From positions 1-64,000 of the forward strand of contig DATBKU010000090.1 of assembly GCA_036555725.1 (NCBI GenBank): a stretch of 64,000 nt of DNA. The letters are read 5' to 3'. How positions within the stretch are numbered: the stretch's first letter is position 1; each line of letters starts with the position of its first letter. Shown here piece by piece: positions 25,369 to 34,515 of the stretch. The notes beneath the pieces were generated by a model. The model saw only the letters and a program-made list of their open reading frames with translations, did no database searches and was not told the DNA's origin. Source of the stretch: CALAED01 sp036555725 (lineage in GTDB: Bacteria > Actinomycetota > Actinomycetes > Streptosporangiales > Streptosporangiaceae). The position numbers and the translations under genes were made by a program.

Positions 25369-26082
25369 TCAGAAATCCGGCCGCCGCGCGAAGTCCGGTG
25401 CGTGTTCGGGCCGGAGCCCGACGCCGATGAGGTACGCGGGCACGTACGACAGTTGCGGGACGCGGCGCAGCAGCGCCGCCAGGGCCGTAGGCGGCCGCGC
25501 GTGCTGCCCCTCGATGATCGCCGCGATACCGCGATGCTGCAGTCGCTGCAGCCACTGGATGGCGATCGTGGGCCACAGCCTGCGGGCCCGTACCTTGGCC
25601 AGGTCCGCCGGGGTGACAGTGCCGCGCAGCAGCGGCCCGGCCAGCAGCCGCGCGGCGGCCACGGCGTCCTGAACGGCGAGGTTGATGCCGACGCCGCCGG
25701 CCGGCGACATCGCGTGCGCCGCGTCGCCGATGCACAGCAGCCCGTCGGCATGCCACCGGCGCAGGCGGTTCAGCCGTACGTCGAGGTGCTTGACGTCGTC
25801 CATGGACGTCAGCGCGCCGACCCGGTCCGCCGTCCACGGGATCAGTTCGGCGATGTCCTGGCGGAAGCGCTCGATACCGCGCTCCCGCAGCAGCGCGTCG
25901 GCGCCCAGCTCGTCGAGCAGGTCCTGGGTCGACGGGTGCACGGTGTCGCCGCGGAAGTCGCGCAGAAAGTCGCCGTGCTTCTCCAGCACGGTCACCTCGA
26001 TGCCCGCGCGGGCCAGCAGCAGCCCCAGCACGAGGCCGGCCGGACCACCGCCGACGACGAGGCAGGTCGTGCGCTCGGCCAT
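25369..26082 (-). pseudogene. FAD-dependent monooxygenase with internal in-frame deletion
   Basis: The 237-aa product starts with a good FAD motif (VVGGGPAGLVLGLLLA) and GDTVHPSTQDLLDELG, then near residue 61 jumps to sequence normally found near the C-terminal third (LLCIGDAAHAMSPAGGVG). Family members are about 400 aa, so roughly 150-170 residues of the substrate and middle FAD region, including the usual DG motif, are missing while the frame is kept. It is probably inactive unless the remnant has a new role. It ends 64 bp from the convergent halogenase-like gene and is followed upstream by the two-component genes. Confidence 0.75.
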
Positions 26083-26085
26083 CGC

Positions 26086-26763
26086 TCACCGCCCGCCGGG
26101 GACCTCGTGATCGGTGGGAGCGACCAGCCCGGCGTCGTACGCGGCGATCACCAGCTGGACCCGGTCGCGCGCGCCGAGCTTGGTCAGAATGCGGCTGACG
26201 TGCGTCTTGACGGTCAGCGGGCTGACGACGAGGCGGTCGGCGATCTCCGCGTTGGTGAGGCCGCGCGCGATGAGCGTCAGCACCTCGACCTCGCGGTCGG
26301 TCAGGCCGCCGATCGCGGGTGCCGGCGGCGGCTCGGGCAACGTCCGGACGCGCGCGATCAGCGATGCGGTCACGCTGGGGGACAGCAGCGCTTCGCCCGC
26401 CGCGACGGTACGGACGGCCTCCAGCAGCGCGGCCGGCTTGGTGTCTTTGATCAGGAAGCCGCTGGCGCCCGCGCGCAGGGCGGCGAGGACGTTGCCGTCG
26501 GTGCCGTAGGTGGTCAGCACCACCACCCGGACCCCGGCCAGGTCGTCGTCGTCGGCGATCTGCGCCGTCGCGGCGATGCCGTCGAGGTCCGGCATCCGGA
26601 TGTCCATCATCACGACGTCGGCGCGGGCCGACCGGGTGAGCGACACCGCTTCCCGCCCGGTCGCCGCCTCCCCGACGACCGTCATGTCGGGAGCCGAGTT
26701 GATGAGCAGCGCGAACGCCCCCCGTACGAGCGCCTGGTCGTCGGCCAGCACCACGCGGATCAT
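26086..26763 (-). CDS. NarL/FixJ-family response regulator
   Basis: A 225-aa protein with a receiver domain (phospho-acceptor Asp54 in VVMMDIRMPD) and a C-terminal LuxR-type helix-turn-helix (GLTDREVEVLTLIARG ... SPLTVKTHVSRI). It overlaps the histidine kinase gene by ATGA, so the pair is co-translated. Likely targets are the divergent MFS exporter gene and its own promoter. Confidence 0.93.
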   Translation of the reverse strand: MIRVVLADDQALVRGAFALLINSAPDMTVVGEAATGREAVSLTRSARADVVMMDIRMPDLDGIAATAQIADDDDLAGVRVVVLTTYGTDGNVLAALRAGASGFLIKDTKPAALLEAVRTVAAGEALLSPSVTASLIARVRTLPEPPPAPAIGGLTDREVEVLTLIARGLTNAEIADRLVVSPLTVKTHVSRILTKLGARDRVQLVIAAYDAGLVAPTDHEVPGGR

Positions 26764-27935
26764 GGCTGCTCCGGTACCGGAAGCGTGGCGGCGACCCGGA
26801 AGCCGCCCGGATACGCGCCGGCCCGGGCCTGCCCGCCGATCGCGGCGGCCCGCTCGGCCATGCTCCGGATGCCGAACCCGCCGACGCCGTTTCCGCCGTT
26901 TCCGAGCCCGGTCCCGTCGTCGGTGATGTCGAGTTCGAGCAGGTTCGGCCGGTAGCCGAGGGCGACCATCGCGTGCGTGGCCCCGGAATGCTTGGCCACG
27001 TTGGTCAGCGCCTCCTGGACGATGCGGTAGGCGACCAGCTCCACCCGCGGCGGCAGCGCACGGCGCTCTCCGTCGCTGACGAAGTCGACGACGACGCCCG
27101 CGGCCTCGGCGGGCTCCGCCAGCGCCCGCAGCTGGTCGAGGCCGGGCAGCGGGGCGCGCTGCGACTCCGCCCTGGACTCCGCCACGGACTCCCGCAGCAC
27201 GCCGACCGTCGCCGTCAGCTCGCCGCGGGCGTCGTCGCAGGCGCTCGTGATCGCCTCGAGTGCGCTCGTCACCTTGGCCTGGTCGGCCATGCCCTCGGCG
27301 AGCAGGTGCGCCGTCACGCCGGCCTGGGCCTGGATGACAGTGATGCTGTGGGCGAGCAGGTCGTGCAGGTCGTGGGCGATGCGCAGTCGCTCCTCGGCCA
27401 CCCGCCGGACGGCCTCCTCGTCGCGGGAACGTTCGGCCCGTTCGGCACGGTCGATGGCCTCGGCCATGTACGCCCGGTGCAGGCGCAGCGCCTCGCCCGC
27501 GGCCAGCGCGGCCAGGATCCAGCCGCCCCCGTTGAGCGCCTCCACCGCCGACGGGGTCTGGTGATGGGGCACCGCCAGAATGACCGTGCAGGCTATGGCG
27601 AACACCGCCGTGCCGGTCAGAATCGTCCGCCGCCGGTTCCCCTCGGCCGCGAAGGTGAACAGCGCCACCATGGTCGCCGGGGCGATGGCCGCGTGCGCGT
27701 AGTCGAAGGCGTGGAACAGCGTCGCCGCCACCACGTTCACGGCGAGAACGGGGACCGGCCCGCGCTCCCGGAAGGCGAGGGCCAGCGCGGCCGCGCAGAG
27801 CAGCGTCGCGCCGAACCAGTCGAGGGGCCGCGTGCCCGGCCACTGCAGCGCGATGCCGAACCCGGCGCCGAGCACCGCGATCGCCAGCACGCCGTTCCCG
27901 ATCGATCGCCTGTCCACCTGCCCATTGTGCGTCAC
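26760..27935 (-). CDS. sensor histidine kinase (HisKA_3 type)
   Basis: A 391-aa kinase with about five hydrophobic segments in the first 150 residues, a short linker helix, the dimerisation/phospho-acceptor segment RIAHDLHDLLAHSI (His188) and a C-terminal ATPase domain with EALTNVAKHSGA and a glycine loop. The GTG at 27935 is the most plausible start, although the RBS is weak. Partner of the response regulator immediately downstream. Confidence 0.9.
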   Translation of the reverse strand: MTHNGQVDRRSIGNGVLAIAVLGAGFGIALQWPGTRPLDWFGATLLCAAALALAFRERGPVPVLAVNVVAATLFHAFDYAHAAIAPATMVALFTFAAEGNRRRTILTGTAVFAIACTVILAVPHHQTPSAVEALNGGGWILAALAAGEALRLHRAYMAEAIDRAERAERSRDEEAVRRVAEERLRIAHDLHDLLAHSITVIQAQAGVTAHLLAEGMADQAKVTSALEAITSACDDARGELTATVGVLRESVAESRAESQRAPLPGLDQLRALAEPAEAAGVVVDFVSDGERRALPPRVELVAYRIVQEALTNVAKHSGATHAMVALGYRPNLLELDITDDGTGLGNGGNGVGGFGIRSMAERAAAIGGQARAGAYPGGFRVAATLPVPEQP

Positions 27936-27950
27936 CTGCGAAACGCGTAT

Positions 27951-27968
27951 GTACTCCGCGAGGAGTAC
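27951..27968. promoter_or_regulatory. palindrome in the kinase/exporter divergent promoter
   Basis: A perfect 7-bp inverted repeat, GTACTCC-GCGA-GGAGTAC, 16 bp upstream of the kinase start and about 107 bp upstream of the MFS start. Candidate binding site of the adjacent response regulator. Confidence 0.4.
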
Positions 27969-28074
27969 GGCGAGGTGCCATCCACAGGAGGACGTTTCCG
28001 GCTCCTTGGCAGGGAACGCTGGGTACCGACGCTTCCTATCAACTGCTTCCCATGAGGGCGCAGGGAGATATGCC

Positions 28075-29829
28075 ATGACGCAGGGCGCCGACAGCCAGTC
28101 AAATAAAATCGACAGCGGGCCGACTACCAGTGTCCCGGCAAACGGCCCGGACCCGCGGCGATGGATCGCACTCGTCATTGTCCTCGTCGCCGGGTTCATG
28201 GATCTGCTCGATGTGACGATCGTCAATGTGGCGATCCCGAGCATCCTGCGGGACCTCGAGGCCGAGTACGCCCAGATCGAATGGATTGTGGCCGGTTATG
28301 TGCTCGGATTCGCGGCGCTGCTCATTACCGGCGGCCGATTGGGCGACATTTACGGACGCAAGCGACTGTTCCTGATCGGGGTGGGCGGCTTCACCATCGC
28401 GTCGATGCTGTGCGGCATCGCGGTCGGCCCCTTCATGCTCATCGGCTCGCGGTTCCTGCAGGGCGCGATGTCTGGCCTGATGGTGCCGCAGATTCTGTCC
28501 ATCATCCACGTCACGTTCCCGCCGCACGAGCGGGGCAAGGTGTTCGGGCTGTTCGGCGGCATTCTGGGGTCGGCGTCTGCGGCCGGGCTGATCATCGGCG
28601 GCCTGCTGGTGCAGTGGAACCTGGCCGGCCTGGAGTGGCGGCCGATCTTCCTGGTCAACGTGCCGGTCGGCATTGCGGCCATGATCGCGGCCTGGTTCGT
28701 CATCCGCGAGTCCAAGTCGCCGACGGCGCCCCGGCTCGACCTGGTCGGGATGGTGCTCGCGATCACCGGCATCCTGATGCTGGTCTATCCGCTGACCGAA
28801 GGCCGCTCCCAGGGCTGGCCGCCCTGGATCTTCGGGCTCATGGCGGGCTCGCTGGTGGTGCTGGCGGTGTTCGTCGTGTACGAACGGCACCGGATCAAGA
28901 CGGTGGGGTCGCCGCTGGTGGTGCTGGGCCTGTTCCGGGCCCGCACGTTCACGGCGGGCATGATGGTGTGGCTGCTCTTCTGGATCGCGCTCGGCGGCTT
29001 CTTCCTTGTCTGGACGCTCTACATGCAGGTGGGGCTGGGCTGGACGCCGCTGCGGGCCGGGCTGACCGGGGCCACGTTCGCGATCGGCGCCGCGGCCGGT
29101 GCGGGCACGTCGGTGCAGGTCCTCACCCCGCGGTTCGGGCGCAAGGTGCTGACGACGGGAGCGCTGCTGAACGCCCTCGCCTTCGTCTGGTACGGCTGGG
29201 TCGCCTACCATTACGGCCCCTCGGTCACCACCTGGGAGATGCTGGCGCCGCTCGTCCTCGCCGGCATCGGCTTCGGCCTCGTGGTCGCGCCGATCATCGA
29301 CCTCATCCTCACCGGCGTGCCCACGCGGGACGCCGGCTCCGCCTCCGGGCTGCTCAACACCACCCAGCAGGTCGGCATGGCGCTCGGCGTCGCGCTCGTC
29401 GGGGTGCTCTTCTTCGCCCAGCTGGACCACGACTCCGGGCGCGGCGTCGACAAGGTGACGCCCGCCGTACAACAGGAGCTCACGGCCGCCGGGATCCCGG
29501 CCGCCCAGCAGAACCAGATCATCACCGGCTTCCGCGCCTGCGTACGGGACCGGTCCGCCGCCACCGACCCGACCGCGGTCCCGGCCAGCTGCCGTACCGG
29601 GGCGACCGGGCCGCAGGCGGAGCGGCTGCAGGCCCTGCTGACCAGCTCCGGCGCGCAGGCCAACTCGCACAACTTCGCCCGCACCTTCGCCCTCACCCTG
29701 CAGTACGCGGTCGGGCTTCTCGTCCTCGTCTTCCTCGGCATGTTCTTCCTTCCGCGCCGGGCGGAGGTCAGCGCGCTGGAAGCCGAGATGTCCGCGCTGG
29801 ACGAAACCGACCGTCAGCCGGTTACTTGA
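28075..29829 (+). CDS. MFS drug exporter (DHA2, EmrB/QacA type)
   Basis: A 584-aa transporter with about 14 hydrophobic segments. It opens with the motif MDLLDVTIVNVAIPSI and has motif A (GGRLGDIYGRKR) after helix 2, as usual for H+-driven 14-TM drug exporters. A long extracytoplasmic loop with a Cys pair precedes the last helix. GGGAG lies upstream of the ATG. Divergent from the two-component genes, it is the last clear cluster member and the likely efflux pump for the product. Confidence 0.92.
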   Translation: MTQGADSQSNKIDSGPTTSVPANGPDPRRWIALVIVLVAGFMDLLDVTIVNVAIPSILRDLEAEYAQIEWIVAGYVLGFAALLITGGRLGDIYGRKRLFLIGVGGFTIASMLCGIAVGPFMLIGSRFLQGAMSGLMVPQILSIIHVTFPPHERGKVFGLFGGILGSASAAGLIIGGLLVQWNLAGLEWRPIFLVNVPVGIAAMIAAWFVIRESKSPTAPRLDLVGMVLAITGILMLVYPLTEGRSQGWPPWIFGLMAGSLVVLAVFVVYERHRIKTVGSPLVVLGLFRARTFTAGMMVWLLFWIALGGFFLVWTLYMQVGLGWTPLRAGLTGATFAIGAAAGAGTSVQVLTPRFGRKVLTTGALLNALAFVWYGWVAYHYGPSVTTWEMLAPLVLAGIGFGLVVAPIIDLILTGVPTRDAGSASGLLNTTQQVGMALGVALVGVLFFAQLDHDSGRGVDKVTPAVQQELTAAGIPAAQQNQIITGFRACVRDRSAATDPTAVPASCRTGATGPQAERLQALLTSSGAQANSHNFARTFALTLQYAVGLLVLVFLGMFFLPRRAEVSALEAEMSALDETDRQPVT

Positions 29830-30649
29830 TGAAGACGTGCTCGGCGGGCGCCTTCTCGTCATGGGTCCAGCCCGCGTAGCCGTTGGTCGCCGTCCAGCGC
29901 CGGCCGTGGTAGCGGATCTCGGTGAGGCCGTAACCCTGGGCGTGCGAAACGGCCCAGGAAGCCACCGCCCAGCCATCGCGCGCCGAGGTGACGCCGACGG
30001 CGTCCTCCTTCAGCGGCAGGTCGCCGAAGGAGCGGCGCAGCTCGTCGAGGGCGGCCGCGCGTCGCTGTTTCGTCCGGCGGTCGGGGGTGAACCAGCACCG
30101 TACGGTCGCCGGGCGACGGCCCGTGTACGCGGCGGCCAGCGCCTCGGCCATCGGCACGTGCTGGGCGTACGCGCTGCCGTCCGCGCTGCGCTGCACCCGC
30201 TGGGCCGCCACATGGACGGGCCGCTCCTCGTACCCCTTGACCTTGACCAGCGCGGCGAAGAAACGCTGCGAGGCGTACACCGGGTCCTTGAGCCGCGCCT
30301 TGTCCCCCCAGCCCTGCGACGGACGCTGCTGGAACAGGCCGACCGAGTCACGATCGCCACCCGCCAGGTTGCGGATGTGCGACTCCTGCAGCGCCGTGGC
30401 GTACGCGATCACCAAGGCCCGCTCGGGCAGCTTCCGGCTGCTCGCCACGGCGGCGATCGTCGCGGCGTTGGCCGACTGCTCCAGATCGAGCTGCACCGAG
30501 TTCGCCGCGCAGTTGGAGCCGTGGAGGTACGGACGTATGTATCCGTACGCGGCGTAGGCCCCGATGCCCAGCGCCAGCACAGCGGCGAAGGCGATCGCGG
30601 CAAGACGAAACCGTACGGTGTTCTTTCCGGACTCCTGACGGGAGCCCAC
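29822..30649 (-). CDS. membrane-anchored lysozyme-like / lytic transglycosylase-like protein
   Basis: A 275-aa protein with an N-terminal membrane anchor (about residues 16-36) followed by an extracytoplasmic domain. The segment ATALQESHIRNL ... DSVGLFQQRPSQGWG resembles the catalytic Glu and following SxGLxQ block of SLT lysozyme-like domains. The GTG start is set by GGAGG six bases upstream. It overlaps the MFS gene by 8 bp on the opposite strand. A role in cell-wall turnover fits the other wall hydrolases nearby; substrate untested. Confidence 0.65.
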   Translation of the reverse strand: MGSRQESGKNTVRFRLAAIAFAAVLALGIGAYAAYGYIRPYLHGSNCAANSVQLDLEQSANAATIAAVASSRKLPERALVIAYATALQESHIRNLAGGDRDSVGLFQQRPSQGWGDKARLKDPVYASQRFFAALVKVKGYEERPVHVAAQRVQRSADGSAYAQHVPMAEALAAAYTGRRPATVRCWFTPDRRTKQRRAAALDELRRSFGDLPLKEDAVGVTSARDGWAVASWAVSHAQGYGLTEIRYHGRRWTATNGYAGWTHDEKAPAEHVFIK

Positions 30650-30716
30650 CCCCAACCTCCAGAACCGGGCCACGCCTTGACGGTACCGGTAACGGGGGCA
30701 CACTAAGCTCGCCGTC

Positions 30717-31553
<837 letters not shown>

Positions 31554-31610
31554 GGCGTGTACGCAGATCTCCTCCGTCGCGATCCACCGGAGAACCCTCA
31601 CGCAAAGGCT

Positions 31611-31658
31611 GGCGCACAACCGCAGAACCTCGGGTAGTCGATCCTGCGGTTGTGCGCC
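31611..31658. terminator. strong bidirectional hairpin
   Basis: Two perfect 15-bp arms (GGCGCACAACCGCAG and its complement) enclose an 18-nt loop between the convergent dapD and lysozyme genes. No T-run follows, as is common in high-GC actinomycetes. Confidence 0.75.
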
Positions 31659-31698
31659 GAGCGGGGAGGGTGCGCGGTCTTCAGGGCTGTTGGGCCTC

Positions 31699-32565
31699 CT
31701 AGGCGGGAGTGTTGTTGGCCAGTGCGGTGAGCCGGGCCGCCGACCCGTTGAAGACGTCTTGGTCTCCGGGGAAGGTGCCGGCGTCGTCCCACTGCCAGAA
31801 GGTGTAGAAGCCCCATCCGGCCGGCAGGGCTCCGACGCTGCTCGAATAACGGGCGATCCACAGCGGGTCGTTCGCGGCGAAGCCGCTGTAGTTGCCGGTG
31901 CACGTCGTCCACCAGTCGGTCGTCGTGTAGATGACCGCCCAGCGGCCCGTTCGGGCGTGGTACTGGTTGATGAAGCTGGCGATCCACGAGCGCATCGAGC
32001 TCTGGCTGAGCCCGTAGCAGGTGGCGCCGTACGGGTTGTACTCGATGTCCAGCGTGCCGGGCAGCGTCTGGTTGTCGGCCGACCAGCCACCGCCGTGATC
32101 GGCGAAGTAGTTGGCCTGCGCGGCGCCGGTCGACCGGTCGGGGAGGGCGAAGTGGTACGCCCCGCGTACCAGCCCCGCGTGGTAGGAGTTCGGGTAGTTG
32201 GCGTTGAAGTTCGGGTCCCGGTACGACGTGCCCTCGGTGGCCTTCATGTAGGCGAACCGCGCGCCCTGCGACCGTACGGTCGTCCAGTTGATAGAGCCCT
32301 GCCAGTGGCTGACGTCGAGCCCGGGCAGCCCGGCGGGCGCGGCCAGTGCATTGAATTCAGTGCCCTCGTGGGCCGCGATCGTGGAGCCCATGTGGTCCTG
32401 GTCGGGGTGGGACATCGGGCCGCTGACCCGGGTCGGCCCGCTGGGGTCGGTGGGGTAGGGGCTGGGTGCGGCTTTGGCGGCGGGGCCGAGCAGCAGCGTG
32501 CTGCCCACGAGCGCGGCCGCCGTGGCGACGGCGCCGAGGCCGCGCGGGAATCGGTACGCGTACAT
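31699..32565 (-). CDS. secreted GH25 muramidase 1
   Basis: A 288-aa glycoside hydrolase family 25 lysozyme. It has a Sec signal peptide (LLLGPAAKA cleavage region), then the catalytic barrel with GLDVSHWQGSINW, FAYMKATEGTSY, the acidic pair in GTLDIEYNP and the closing FYTFWQWDD. It cleaves the MurNAc-GlcNAc bond of peptidoglycan outside the cell. The ATG at 32565 has AAGGAG close upstream. It follows GH25 copy 2 by 26 bp and is clearly its duplicate. Confidence 0.92.
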   Translation of the reverse strand: MYAYRFPRGLGAVATAAALVGSTLLLGPAAKAAPSPYPTDPSGPTRVSGPMSHPDQDHMGSTIAAHEGTEFNALAAPAGLPGLDVSHWQGSINWTTVRSQGARFAYMKATEGTSYRDPNFNANYPNSYHAGLVRGAYHFALPDRSTGAAQANYFADHGGGWSADNQTLPGTLDIEYNPYGATCYGLSQSSMRSWIASFINQYHARTGRWAVIYTTTDWWTTCTGNYSGFAANDPLWIARYSSSVGALPAGWGFYTFWQWDDAGTFPGDQDVFNGSAARLTALANNTPA

Positions 32566-32591
32566 GGCTCTCCTTGCCTGCTGCATCGGGA

Positions 32592-33488
32592 TCACGCGGG
32601 GGTGTTGTTGGCGAGCGCCGTCAGCCGGGCCGCCGAGCCGTTGAAGACGTCCTGGTCGCCGGGGAAGATGCCGGAGTCGGCCCACTGCCAGAAGGTGTAG
32701 AAGCCCCAGCCGGCCGGGAGCGTCCCGACGCTGCTGCTGTAGCGGGCGATGAACAGCGGGTTGTTGTTCGCGAACCCCGGGTAGTTGCCGGTGCAGGTCG
32801 TCCACCAGTCGGTGGTGGTGTAGATGACCGCCCAGCGGCTGGTGCGCGCGTGGTAGGTGTTGATGAAGTCGGCGATCCAGTTGACCATCCCGCCCTGGCT
32901 GAGGCCGTAGCAGGTGGCGCCGTACGGGTTGTACTCGATGTCGAGCATGCCGGGCAGCGTCTGGTTGTCGGCCGACCACGCGCCGCCGTGATCGGCGAGG
33001 TAGTTCGCCTGCGCGGCGCCGCTCGACCGGTCGGGCAGCGCGAAGTGGTAGGCGCCGCGGACCAGGCCCACGTTGTACGACCCGACGTACTGCTGGGAGA
33101 AGTACGGGTTGGTGTACCCGGTGCCTTCGGTGGCCTTGACGAACGCGAATGACGCGCCGTTGGCCCGTACGGTGCTCCAGCCGACGTTGCCCTGCCAGCT
33201 GGAGACGTCGAGGCCCTGCAGCCCGCCCGGGGCGAGCGGGATGGCGGCCGAGCCGATGCCGCCCTCGTGGGCGGGAATCGTCGAGCCGGCGAAGTCCTGG
33301 CCCGGATGGGTCACCGGTCCGCTGACCCGGGTCGGCCCGTTGGGGTCCGGCGGGTACGGGCTGGGCGCGGCACTGGCGGCGGGGCCGAGCAGCAGCGCAC
33401 CCGTCGTGATCGCCACCAGGGCGGCGGCCAGTCGGGGTAGTCGGTGGCGTGAGACGAGCCTCTGTTGTATGCGCGGGGACAGTGGCAC
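32592..33488 (-). CDS. secreted GH25 muramidase 2
   Basis: A 298-aa paralogue of the downstream gene with signal peptide (LLLGPAASA), GLDVSSWQGNVGW, FAFVKATEGTGY, GMLDIEYNP and FYTFWQWAD. The GTG start has AAGGAG six bases upstream. Both copies share the linker after the signal (APSPYPxDPxGPTRVSGP), pointing to tandem duplication. It follows the amidase gene by 26 bp in an apparent three-gene wall-hydrolase operon. Confidence 0.92.
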   Translation of the reverse strand: MPLSPRIQQRLVSRHRLPRLAAALVAITTGALLLGPAASAAPSPYPPDPNGPTRVSGPVTHPGQDFAGSTIPAHEGGIGSAAIPLAPGGLQGLDVSSWQGNVGWSTVRANGASFAFVKATEGTGYTNPYFSQQYVGSYNVGLVRGAYHFALPDRSSGAAQANYLADHGGAWSADNQTLPGMLDIEYNPYGATCYGLSQGGMVNWIADFINTYHARTSRWAVIYTTTDWWTTCTGNYPGFANNNPLFIARYSSSVGTLPAGWGFYTFWQWADSGIFPGDQDVFNGSAARLTALANNTPA

Positions 33489-33514
33489 GGTTTTCTCCTT
33501 CCTGATGTTCGTGC

Positions 33515-34291
33515 CTAGTGGTGTGACAAACGAGAGGTTTCGCCCCGGCCGAGGGCCGGACCGTGGTCGAGCGATGCGATCGATCCGGGCAGCCCGGACC
33601 GAACGAGCGGCGTCGTAGGCTCCGTACGCCGCAGGCCGAGCTGGTCGGCGACGTCGTTGCGCAGGTCGGGGAGCATCGCGTAGAAGACGTCGCCCGGACA
33701 TTGGGTGGCGACGTAGTCGCGATGCCCCACGATCGAGGCGTGCGGATCGAGGTTGTACACGTCGCACAGCCACGCGAGCGTCTCGACGAGCGAGTCCCAC
33801 AGCCACTGCGTGGGCGCGACGTCGACGTAGATGCCCTCGTTCTCGATACCGAGCGTGTGGCTGTTGTTGTTGGCCGTCTGCACGCCGTACACGTTCTTGC
33901 CCTGGCTGATGGCCTGCAGTGAGCGGTTGCGGCCCTCCATGATGAAGCCGCCGCGACTGATCGTCAGTTGGTTGCCGGTGTCGCCCCAGCCGTTCTGCAG
34001 CTGGTGCAGGTCCTGGATCCAGTGCGACAGCGCGAACGCCTGGTCCAAGGAGTAGTCGGTGACGTTGTCGGACGCGGTGTGGTGGACGACGAGGTGGTCG
34101 GGCTTGTTGATGATCTCCGCCGGGTAGTCCGGCGGCCTGGCGCCCCACTCCGCCCTGGTGTAGATGCGGGGCATGGCGGCGGCCGCTGCGGATCCGGCCA
34201 GGTCGGCTGCCGTTCCGGCCAGTGCCAGGCCTCCGGCCATGGCAGCGGTACGGGACAGCAGCTGACGACGGTTCATGGTGGATCGGGGCAT
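33515..34291 (-). CDS. exported N-acetylmuramoyl-L-alanine amidase (Amidase_2/PGRP)
   Basis: A 258-aa zinc amidase. The N-terminus NRRQLLSRTAAMAGG with a following hydrophobic stretch looks like a twin-arginine signal. The amidase domain has the zinc ligand segments LVVHHTAS and GHRDYVATQCPGD. It cleaves the amide between MurNAc and the stem peptide. GGAGGA lies eight bases before the ATG chosen. First gene of the wall-hydrolase operon that separates dapD from dapE. Confidence 0.9.
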   Translation of the reverse strand: MPRSTMNRRQLLSRTAAMAGGLALAGTAADLAGSAAAAAMPRIYTRAEWGARPPDYPAEIINKPDHLVVHHTASDNVTDYSLDQAFALSHWIQDLHQLQNGWGDTGNQLTISRGGFIMEGRNRSLQAISQGKNVYGVQTANNNSHTLGIENEGIYVDVAPTQWLWDSLVETLAWLCDVYNLDPHASIVGHRDYVATQCPGDVFYAMLPDLRNDVADQLGLRRTEPTTPLVRSGLPGSIASLDHGPALGRGETSRLSHH

Positions 34292-34331
34292 TGGCGGGGT
34301 CCTCCGATCGGTGGTCAACCGTTCCAGACGC

Positions 34332-34344
34332 GTAGATTATCTAC
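34332..34344. promoter_or_regulatory. AT-rich palindrome upstream of the amidase
   Basis: GTAGAT-T-ATCTAC, a perfect 6-bp inverted repeat in an AT-rich island 41 bp upstream of the amidase start. Possible operator for the wall-hydrolase operon. Confidence 0.3.
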
Positions 34345-34501
34345 CTTGAAGGGGATTGTTAGGTAAATAACCAACATTTGGCGGATGTATCCGTTGGCAG
34401 TCCTCGCGATTGCCCGAGGATCCGGGCCTGACCTCGGCTTCCGTCACCACCCGCGCCGATGGCCGAACCCGGCCACAGTCGGCCATCCACGGGACGCCCC
34501 C

Positions 34502-34507
34502 TAGGGT
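34502..34507 (+). promoter_or_regulatory. leaderless -10 element of dapE
   Basis: TAGGGT eight bases before the dapE ATG with no Shine-Dalgarno sequence between them. Confidence 0.5.
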
Positions 34508-34515
34508 GATGAGCC

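Noticed and set aside
26086..27981. Single 631-aa minus-strand reading frame through the two-component genes
   Set aside because: Only its last 225 residues are a protein (the response regulator). The rest is the kinase gene read in the wrong frame; the two genes overlap by ATGA.
31699..32979. Extended 426-aa frame for GH25 muramidase 1
   Set aside because: The first part reads GH25 copy 2 in another frame. The signal peptide and AAGGAG place the true start at 32565.
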